Source: Pseudomonadota bacterium
GTDB taxonomy: Bacteria; Desulfobacterota; WTBG01; CAIYCZ01
NCBI GenBank assembly: GCA_026388865.1
Contig: JAPLIX010000017.1
Span: 1 to 6,819, forward strand
Length of the DNA stretch: 6,819 bases
Direction of reading: 5' to 3'
The notes beneath the pieces were generated by a model, which was given only the letters and a program-made list of their open reading frames with translations, did no database searches and was not told the DNA's origin. Positions 1-3,977 of the stretch are shown here, one piece after another (the stretch's first letter is position 1; the number at the start of each line of letters is the position of its first letter). The position numbers and the translations under genes are program-made.

Positions 1-355
1 GCTCGCCCTGGCGCAGATAACGCTCTATCTGGCGACCGCGCCCAAGAGCAACGCTGTGTATACTGCGTATGGACGGGCAAAAAAAGAGATTATGCAGACC
101 GGCTCGCTTCCCGTACCCCTGCACATACGCAATGCTCCTACCGCCCTCATGAAGGAGCTTGATTACGGTAAGGGCTACCAGTACGCGCATAACTATCAGG
201 ATGCAATCGTTGATCAGGAATTTCTCCCTGATAAAATCGCGGGTGCTAAATTTTATATCCCTTCCGGGCAAGGCTTAGAGAAGATTATTAAGGAACGGAT
301 GGAATATCGGGAGAACAAGCGGAAAGAATTAAAATCAAGGGGCAGTAAAAAGTGA
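1..355 (+). CDS. rarA: Replication-associated recombination protein A (RarA/MgsA), C-terminal part
   Basis: The left edge cuts this gene. The open frame is already running at base 2 and gives 117 codons before a TGA at 353-355. An internal GTG at 56 is not the true start, because the same frame continues upstream with family-like sequence (LYLATAPKSNA). Family hallmarks of the RarA/MgsA C-terminal tetramerisation region are visible: an LATAPKSNAVY segment, AYGRAKKE, then PVPLHIRNAPT, KELDYGKGYQYAHNY, and QEFLPDKIAGAKFYIPSGQG, followed by a basic tail rich in K, R and E. RarA is an AAA+ ATPase of the clamp-loader/RuvB-like group that acts at stalled replication forks and single-strand gaps. 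The ATPase domain lies outside the window. The gene converges on nadA with 7 bp between stop codons, and I see no terminator hairpin in that gap. Identification is firm; completeness cannot be judged. Confidence 0.93.
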   Translation, partial: LALAQITLYLATAPKSNAVYTAYGRAKKEIMQTGSLPVPLHIRNAPTALMKELDYGKGYQYAHNYQDAIVDQEFLPDKIAGAKFYIPSGQGLEKIIKERMEYRENKRKELKSRGSKK

Positions 356-362
356 TGCTATA

Positions 363-1283
363 TCATACTATTTCAAGCATTCTTTTTACCGGTGCATAAG
401 CTTTTTCCCTGATAGGCACAGGCACTGTTATCACCAGCGACATCTCCTGCAGAGACCTTAATATTTTTTCCAGGCTGATCATTTTCATATTCGGGCAGAG
501 CGCTTTTTCGCTCGCCGGGTAAAATATCTTATCCGGATACAGTTTCTGCAGCCGGTACACCAAACCTATCTCGGTCCCTACAATAAACTCACCAGCATCT
601 GATTGCGCCGGATACTTCAGCATCCCCCCGGTGCTCAGCACCTCATCCGCAAGCTGCGCCACGGAGCTATGACATTCAGGATGTACCATCACTTTTGCAG
701 CAGGATGGGCGTTCTTCTCTCGCAGTATATCATCGGGAAGGATTTTAATGTGGGTCGGGCAATAGCCCGGCCAGAGGACCAGATGCTTGCCGGTTTTTGC
801 AGCAGCAAAACTTCCCAGATATTTGTCCGGCACAAAAATAATGTCTCCTGTATCCTTCAGCCTGTTTATTACCTTGAGGGCATTCCCCGATGTGCAGCAG
901 TAATCGCTCTCAGCCTTGACCTCGGCGGTTGAGTTGACGTAGGTGACCACCAGGGCGCCGGGATGACATTTTTTTACCTCCCGCAACTGCTCGGCATTGA
1001 TCATGTTGGCCATGGGGCATCCCGCATCTGCTTCCGGCAGCAGGACGGTCTTGTCAGGGCAGATTATTGACGCAGTCTCGGCCATGAAGTGCACGCCGCA
1101 GAACACTATCACCGCCGCATCGGTTTGCGCTGCTTTCTGGCTCAGTTCCAGTGAATCCCCCAGAAAATCCGCACAATCCTGTATTTCTGCGGGCTGGTAA
1201 TTGTGTGCAAGGATTACGGCGTTACGCTGCTGTTTTAATAACGTGATTTTTTCTAAAATCTCTTGAGTGCGATCTATTGCCAC
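363..1283 (-). CDS. nadA: Quinolinate synthase NadA (306 aa)
   Basis: NadA condenses iminoaspartate with dihydroxyacetone phosphate to quinolinate in the cytosol, the second step of de novo NAD synthesis, and carries an oxygen-sensitive 4Fe-4S cluster. The three cluster cysteines expected for the family are in place: C89 (DAGCPMANM), C175 (WPGYCPTH) and C263 (KALCPNMK). Other conserved blocks are AHNYQPAEIQD near 26-36, DFLGDSLELS near 39-48, FCGVHFMAETA near 61-71, VTYVNSTAEVKA near 113-124, PDKYLG near 152-157 and VHPEC near 200-204. At 306 residues it matches the short archaeal/Thermotoga-like form rather than the roughly 350-residue enterobacterial one. The start is a GTG; the only upstream in-frame codons before a TAA are non-start codons, and a weak AAGG lies about 10 nt upstream. 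It follows the MOSC gene by 23 bp, so the two are probably co-transcribed. No nadB or nadC is in view. Confidence 0.97.
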   Translation of the reverse strand: MAIDRTQEILEKITLLKQQRNAVILAHNYQPAEIQDCADFLGDSLELSQKAAQTDAAVIVFCGVHFMAETASIICPDKTVLLPEADAGCPMANMINAEQLREVKKCHPGALVVTYVNSTAEVKAESDYCCTSGNALKVINRLKDTGDIIFVPDKYLGSFAAAKTGKHLVLWPGYCPTHIKILPDDILREKNAHPAAKVMVHPECHSSVAQLADEVLSTGGMLKYPAQSDAGEFIVGTEIGLVYRLQKLYPDKIFYPASEKALCPNMKMISLEKILRSLQEMSLVITVPVPIREKAYAPVKRMLEIV

Positions 1284-1306
1284 AATGCATTTACCTTATT
1301 TTACCG

Positions 1307-1750
1307 TTACATCAAAATAATCTCATCCCCGGTTTTTATCGGGCCGCCGTGAAGGACTCGTGCAAATATTCCCTCCTGCGGCATTATGCACATACCGGCC
1401 TGATAATATATCGCGCATGGCGTGTGGCAGACTTTGCCGTGCTGGGTAATTTCCAGAATTGCTTCCATGCCGACCTTAATCTGTGCCCCGATGGGCAGGG
1501 AGAGCAGGTTAATGCCCTCGGTGGCGAGATTTTCAGCAAAATCACCGATCCCCACCTTTACCCCCATATCCTGCATCTTTTTGATACTCTCAATGGCGAG
1601 GAGGCTTACCTGGCGGTGTGTTTCTGCGTCGCCGTGGGCATCTCCCTCAAACCCGAAATTATCAATCAGCACACCGGACCCAATGTTCTTTTTCCGGACA
1701 CTTTTCTTGCTGCTGATACAAACGCCGACTACTGTGCCGCTCACGGACAT
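1307..1750 (-). CDS. MOSC-domain protein (147 aa)
   Basis: This is a small single-domain protein of the MOSC (MOCO sulfurase C-terminal) superfamily. These proteins are thought to carry sulfur or bind metal-sulfur groups in molybdenum-cofactor chemistry; the exact substrate of stand-alone versions is unknown. Visible family blocks are a SGTVVGVCISSKK first strand, FEGDAHGD at 34-41, HRQVSLL at 45-51, GDFAENLATEGI near 69-80, LPIGAQIKVG near 85-94, and ITQHGKVCHTPC at 101-112 with C108, C112 and a further C121, then GIFARVLHGGPIKTGDEI. I chose the ATG at 1750 rather than a TTG at 1795, because GAGGAG at 1760-1765 lies 9 nt upstream of it and the domain begins right after it. The gene leads a likely two-gene operon with nadA. 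A stand-alone MOSC protein cannot be given a more specific name from sequence alone. Confidence 0.88.
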   Translation of the reverse strand: MSVSGTVVGVCISSKKSVRKKNIGSGVLIDNFGFEGDAHGDAETHRQVSLLAIESIKKMQDMGVKVGIGDFAENLATEGINLLSLPIGAQIKVGMEAILEITQHGKVCHTPCAIYYQAGMCIMPQEGIFARVLHGGPIKTGDEIILM

Positions 1751-1759
1751 CTTCCCTGT

Positions 1760-1765
1760 CTCCTC
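1760..1765 (-). promoter_or_regulatory. Ribosome binding site deciding the MOSC gene start
   Basis: On the minus strand this reads GAGGAG and ends 9 nt before the ATG at 1750. It supports that start over the TTG at 1795, which would place this motif inside the coding region. Confidence 0.7.
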
Positions 1766-1774
1766 TTGCCTGGG

Positions 1775-1787
1775 CTGTTTTAAACAG
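1775..1787. promoter_or_regulatory. CTGTTT-T-AAACAG palindrome upstream of the MOSC-nadA pair
   Basis: A perfect inverted repeat of six bases per arm with one central base lies about 25 bp upstream of the chosen MOSC start codon. Its symmetry and position would suit a small operator or an mRNA leader hairpin, but no regulator can be named, and a 13-bp palindrome in AT-rich sequence can arise by chance. Confidence 0.25.
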
Positions 1788-1951
1788 AACGTCAATGTAA
1801 TTGAATAACATCTTTTCTATAGTGCTGCAAGGCGTTTTGCGGGGCCATTGGTTTTGCCTTTTACATGAAGTCATGGTATATAGTGCATCTGGAGCTTGAT
1901 GCAAGTATCCGCAGCTATCAATCCCTTAACTAGAGTCATCTGGATTTTATA

Positions 1952-2188
1952 ATGGCCATAAAAAAAACTTCCATTCAGTGCTGTAAAGGCGAATATCATG
2001 TCCTGGTAGATGGTAAATATTACTGCATGGCCCCGCCGAATATTGAGTGCAGGCAGATGAATAAGGACGCGGGAAAATTCACCAAGGGGGAAAAGAAAAT
2101 TCTTTACTGTTCGCACCAGGTTCCCTGCTCTGAGTGCAAGGAATCGTTTGGCAATGCTGCCAACGAGAAAGACAAGCAAAAGGATTGA
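1952..2188 (+). CDS. Small cysteine-rich hypothetical protein (78 aa)
   Basis: I do not recognise a named family. The protein has seven cysteines: C10 and C11 adjacent, C25, C33, C53, C59 and C62. The last three form YCSHQVPCSEC, a C-x5-C-x2-C knuckle with a histidine between. Such spacing could bind zinc or a small iron-sulfur group, but that is inference. The tail from about 63 is charged and rich in lysine, aspartate and asparagine. No signal peptide or membrane segment is visible, so it is probably cytosolic. The ATG is the only possible start after an in-frame TAG at 1931; the Shine-Dalgarno is weak (GGA at 1942-1944). The composition looks like a real protein, and the opposite-strand frame here lacks any family-like features. 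The -35 box of the tRNA promoter overlaps its stop codon. It is divergent from the MOSC-nadA operon. Confidence 0.7.
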   Translation: MAIKKTSIQCCKGEYHVLVDGKYYCMAPPNIECRQMNKDAGKFTKGEKKILYCSHQVPCSECKESFGNAANEKDKQKD

Positions 2189-2213
2189 CTTTCATTTTCA
2201 CTAACGCTATAAA
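2185..2213 (+). promoter_or_regulatory. Promoter of the tRNA-Arg gene
   Basis: The -35 box TTGACT (2185-2190) and -10 box TATAAA (2208-2213) each match the sigma-70 consensus at five of six positions and are separated by exactly 17 nt. Transcription would begin near 2220, leaving a short 5' leader before the tRNA at 2238. The -35 box overlaps the TGA stop of the preceding gene (2186-2188). Confidence 0.8.
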
Positions 2214-2237
2214 TTTTAGCCGTCGAATGAACACTCT

Positions 2238-2312
2238 GCCCTCGTAGCTCAGTTTGGATAGAGCGAAGGATTCCTAATCCTTAGGTCGCACGTTCGAGTC
2301 GTGTCGAGGGCA
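2238..2312 (+). tRNA. tRNA-Arg, anticodon CCT
   Basis: A full cloverleaf can be drawn by hand. The acceptor arm is GCCCTCG (2238-2244) with CGAGGGC (2305-2311), seven pairs. The D stem is GCTC (2247-2250) with GAGC (2261-2264), around a loop containing the conserved GG. The anticodon stem is AAGGA (2266-2270) with TCCTT (2278-2282), and the loop TTCCTAA gives anticodon CCT, reading the arginine codon AGG. The variable loop is AGGTC. The T stem is GCACG (2288-2292) with CGTGT (2300-2304), including one G-U pair, around the loop TTCGAGT. The discriminator base is A at 2312. CCA is not encoded (TAG follows) and would be added after transcription. A strong promoter lies upstream and an intrinsic terminator directly downstream, so it appears to be a single-gene transcript. 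Confidence 0.96.
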
Positions 2313-2322
2313 TAGATAAATC

Positions 2323-2357
2323 AAGCACTTAACCAACATCAGGTTAAGTGCTTTTTT
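2323..2357 (+). terminator. Intrinsic terminator of the tRNA-Arg transcript
   Basis: A perfect 12-bp stem, AAGCACTTAACC (2323-2334) with GGTTAAGTGCTT (2342-2353), encloses a 7-nt loop and runs into six T residues (2352-2357). It lies 11 nt after the tRNA and separates it from the accessory stretch. Confidence 0.92.
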
Positions 2358-2558
2358 ATTTAGCTAACCTATAGCTAACCTTTTATAATAAAACTCTCAC
2401 CACAAAACTCTCTTTCCCCTACTCCGAATTTCTATAGAAAATTACACCTATAGTAAAAGCGACCTGTTCTGAAAGTGCAAATTCATCTGTGAAAATGGGG
2501 GATATAGGGTCTTTCTTGTTTTCTACCACCCTGCAAATAAATATTCTAAATAATATAT
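2358..2558. other. AT-rich non-coding stretch between tRNA terminator and leader promoter
   Basis: No convincing gene lies here. It holds the TAGCTAACC pair, a perfect 12-bp palindrome TTTCTATAGAAA at 2429-2440, and three copies of the hexamer CTATAG (2369, 2432 and within 2447-2453). An open frame of 28 codons from an ATG at 2495 has no Shine-Dalgarno and runs through the -35 box of the leader promoter. The stretch is visibly poorer in G and C than the flanking core genes. Confidence 0.5.
2361..2380. repeat. Pair of 9-bp direct repeats TAGCTAACC
   Basis: TAGCTAACC occurs at 2361-2369 and again at 2372-2380, 11 bp apart, directly after the tRNA terminator. Closely spaced direct repeats beside a tRNA 3' end can be recombinase arm-binding sites, but no integrase gene lies in the window, so the role is unproven. 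Confidence 0.45.
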
Positions 2559-2587
2559 TTGACTCTTGCGGACATATTTAATAGGAT
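2559..2587 (+). promoter_or_regulatory. Promoter of the accessory-operon leader
   Basis: The -35 box TTGACT (2559-2564) is followed after 17 nt by TAGGAT (2582-2587). They match the sigma-70 consensus at five and four of six positions. Transcription would begin near 2594, just upstream of the Shine-Dalgarno at 2599. The -35 box and spacing are the same as in the tRNA promoter. This is the only good promoter I see ahead of the gene pair at 2728-3656. Confidence 0.65.
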
Positions 2588-2610
2588 TCTGCCTAATTGG
2601 AGGAAACAAC

Positions 2611-2652
2611 GTGGTAACAACAAAAGCGGCGGGAATTACATTAACTGATTAA
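2611..2652 (+). CDS. Candidate 13-aa leader peptide (MVTTKAAGITLTD)
   Basis: A GTG start preceded by a consensus GGAGG (2599-2603) at 7-nt spacing opens a 13-codon frame that ends in TAA at 2650-2652. It is too short for most gene callers. An intrinsic terminator starts 4 nt after its stop codon, so the frame sits between a promoter and a terminator, the layout of a translated attenuation leader. It has four threonine codons among 13 (ACA, ACA, ACA, ACT) but no long run of a single amino acid of the kind seen in classical amino-acid operon leaders. The alternatives are a small regulatory RNA with an accidental frame, or a very small functional peptide. There is no homology evidence either way. 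Confidence 0.5.
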   Translation: MVTTKAAGITLTD

Positions 2653-2656
2653 AATG

Positions 2657-2693
2657 AACCTCTACCAGTCCATCTGACTCGTGGAGGTTTTTT
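2657..2693 (+). terminator. Intrinsic terminator/attenuator ahead of the two-gene operon
   Basis: AACCTCTAC (2657-2665) pairs with GTGGAGGTT (2681-2689), including one G-U pair. After a C-C mismatch the stem continues as AGTC (2667-2670) with GACT (2676-2679) around the loop CATCT. Six T residues follow at 2688-2693, and five more after one G. It lies 34 nt before the ATG at 2728, and no good promoter separates it from that gene. The pair therefore probably depends on read-through. Confidence 0.85.
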
Positions 2694-2727
2694 GTTTTTA
2701 TTTAATATATTATAAAAGGAGAAAATC

Positions 2728-3093
2728 ATGGATAATGTACTTGCCACACTTGATGATTCTCATAATAGAGAGCAAATTCACAAAATACTCGGTCAGATAT
2801 TAATAAATGTAACCAATAAGTATTTTGAGAACCGAGACATTTATATCGATGGATACCGATTCATAAACTGTCGATTTGAGAATGTTCGTCTGATTGTCAT
2901 GCGTGGCACCTTTGAATTCCATAGCTGTTTTATTAATGGTGGTTTTCGCTATTTTCAAGAAGAAGCCCAGAAGTGCGTCCAGTTTATGATGTTCGGCCTT
3001 GACCAAATTCCATACACGATTATTCCAGAATCATTGCGTCCGATAAAAAATGAAGATGGTTCAATCTCCATATCTAAGGACGCATCATGTTAG
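2728..3093 (+). CDS. Hypothetical protein with a short pentapeptide-repeat-like core (121 aa)
   Basis: I do not recognise this gene. Residues 10-30 look alpha-helical (HNREQIHKILGQILINV). Residues 37-73 (from DIYIDGYRFINCRFEN to SCFINGGF) alternate aromatic and small residues every few positions (YRFINCRFENVRL, GTFEFHSCFI), like one or two turns of a right-handed beta-helix of the pentapeptide type, though too short for a full solenoid. The C-terminal third is mixed and ends SKDASC. There is no signal peptide or membrane segment, so the protein is probably cytosolic. The start is supported by AAAGGAG at 2715-2721, 6 nt before the ATG. The stop overlaps the next gene's start by 7 bp, implying coupled translation and a joint function. 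A hand count of 2761-3060 gives 110 G or C in 300 (37%), well below the flanking core genes, consistent with acquisition by transfer. Confidence 0.75.
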   Translation: MDNVLATLDDSHNREQIHKILGQILINVTNKYFENRDIYIDGYRFINCRFENVRLIVMRGTFEFHSCFINGGFRYFQEEAQKCVQFMMFGLDQIPYTIIPESLRPIKNEDGSISISKDASC

Positions 3094-3656
3094 AGCAATT
3101 TAAAGCAAAATTCCGCTTTACTTTCACCGGAATATTAGGCCAGTTCAATATTTTCTTGTTTCTTGCATTTCTTTTTATTTTAGGCATGTTCTGCATTGTC
3201 AAATCTATGCCTGAAAGTAGCGTCAAGTTTTGTGGCTACGGCATTCTCACATTGCTGACGATAGCAGTTTTTGGCTGCGCTTTAAGAGTGTACTTGCGTA
3301 AACCATCTCGTAGCGATTCCTCAGCGACTCCCGAGAGACATGCTGTAATACAAGGGGCTCAATTGACTCTGACGAATCCACCAGACCATTGCTTCCAGCC
3401 ACAGAACGCAATTCAACTGCTTAGACTTTTTCTGGTTGGTTATGATGAGAATCTATGCGCTGATGGGGAGGTTGAAGGGAATGCAAAAGATGGGAAAGTT
3501 AGAATTTATACCGATGAAGAAAAGAATAAATTTCAGGAACAACACAAATCTGATTTGGCATCAAAACGAAAAATGATTTCATCGAAACTCGAAAGTATGG
3601 AAAAAGAGAATCATCCACCAGATGCTACCGATGATGACATAGCGGCAGAGCAATAG
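3087..3656 (+). CDS. Hypothetical two-membrane-segment protein (189 aa)
   Basis: I do not recognise a named family. Two hydrophobic segments stand near the N-terminus: about residues 20-38 (FNIFLFLAFLFILGMFCIV) and about 48-68 (FCGYGILTLLTIAVFGCALRV), joined by a short loop. The basic stretch RVYLRKPSR after the second, and lysines and arginines before the first, suggest both ends face the cytosol. Residues about 75-140 form a soluble region. Residues about 142-175 are highly charged (EEKNKFQEQHKSDLASKRK, KLESMEKE) and could be a coiled coil, and the tail is acidic (DATDDDIAAEQ). A Shine-Dalgarno TAAGGA at 3075-3080 precedes the ATG by 6 nt, and the start lies inside the upstream gene, overlapping its stop by 7 bp. 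A soluble partner plus a small two-segment membrane protein is a common shape for sensor-effector pairs. That function is inference only. Confidence 0.78.
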   Translation: MLEQFKAKFRFTFTGILGQFNIFLFLAFLFILGMFCIVKSMPESSVKFCGYGILTLLTIAVFGCALRVYLRKPSRSDSSATPERHAVIQGAQLTLTNPPDHCFQPQNAIQLLRLFLVGYDENLCADGEVEGNAKDGKVRIYTDEEKNKFQEQHKSDLASKRKMISSKLESMEKENHPPDATDDDIAAEQ

Positions 3657-3817
3657 CGTTACTTTCCATCAATAAAACTATTAATATTATCGGAATATTA
3701 TCGGGGACAGCCACAGATTCTTTTCGCGGAACGTGCAAAGGGCAAAGACAGTATTGGCCCTGCCCTTCTATTGTACAGTCCGCCCTCGTTTCACTCGGTT
3801 ATGCTTTTTGCGCCTAG
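3657..3817. other. Intergenic repeat debris downstream of the accessory pair
   Basis: No gene lies here. The stretch holds an exact tandem duplication of an 11-mer at 3683-3704, then a REP-like piece starting CGGGGACAG (from 3702) and running to TTTTCGCGG (ending near 3729). Next is an inverted repeat AAGGGCA (3738-3744) with TGCCCTT (3761-3767), which could form a 7-bp hairpin with a 16-nt loop. A GCCCTCGT at 3782-3789 matches the first eight bases of the tRNA but goes no further. I see no U-tract terminator for the 3087-3656 gene here. Confidence 0.5.
3683..3704. repeat. Tandem duplication of an 11-mer
   Basis: AATATTATCGG occurs twice head to tail with no mismatch (3683-3693 and 3694-3704), 27 bp after the stop codon of the two-membrane-segment gene. 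It is probably a replication-slippage product or a junction scar. Confidence 0.75.
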
Positions 3818-3969
3818 CAGGTTGTTGAAAAAGTAGTTTTCTACCAGGCTGGTCAAAAATATCCAGATGCAAGGCGCGCAAAATTGTGAGGAATGAGGCG
3901 TACTATACAGTACGTCGCAATGACGAAGGATGAGCGCAACGAAGCAGATGGGTGTTTTTCAACAGCCTG
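3818..3969. mobile_element. 152-bp MITE-like element with 15-bp terminal inverted repeats
   Basis: The left end CAGGTTGTTGAAAAA (3818-3832) and right end TTTTTCAACAGCCTG (3955-3969) are inverted copies matching at 14 of 15 positions. The inside has no coding frame. It contains a palindromic hairpin: GGCGTACT (3897-3904) with AGTACGTC (3909-3916, one G-U pair) around ATAC. From memory, intergenic repeats with CAGGCTGTTGAAAAA ends recur in deltaproteobacterial and related genomes, probably moved by a transposase supplied in trans; I cannot confirm this without a search. Its right end lies 8 bp from the cysA stop, between two convergent transcripts, where the folded ends could help terminate both. 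No clear target-site duplication is visible (TAG before the left end, ATAG after the right). Confidence 0.75.
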
Positions 3970-3977
3970 ATAGACCT

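Noticed and set aside
1277..1783. 168-codon + strand frame opposite the MOSC gene
   Set aside because: It mirrors a recognisable MOSC coding sequence on the other strand, lacks family-like features and has a composition typical of an antisense shadow.
1751..1795. Longer MOSC protein from the TTG at 1795
   Set aside because: The extra 15 residues do not resemble the domain, and the good GAGGAG site lies inside that extension, directly serving the ATG at 1750.
1871..2179. 102-codon minus-strand frame opposite the cysteine-rich protein
   Set aside because: No ribosome binding site or domain features. The + strand frame has a more protein-like composition with patterned cysteines, though both are unproven.
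2495..2581. 28-codon open frame on the + strand between the tRNA and the leader
   Set aside because: No Shine-Dalgarno precedes its ATG, and it runs through the -35 box of a better-supported promoter.
2588..2700. Retron or diversity-generating element RNA in the leader region
   Set aside because: No reverse transcriptase gene and no template/variable repeat pair is present in the window. The structure is better explained as a leader with an intrinsic terminator.
3782..3789. GCCCTCGT matching the first eight bases of the tRNA, as a possible att repeat marking the end of an element
   Set aside because: The match stops after eight bases and concerns the tRNA 5' end, whereas integration duplicates normally copy a longer piece of the 3' end in direct orientation.
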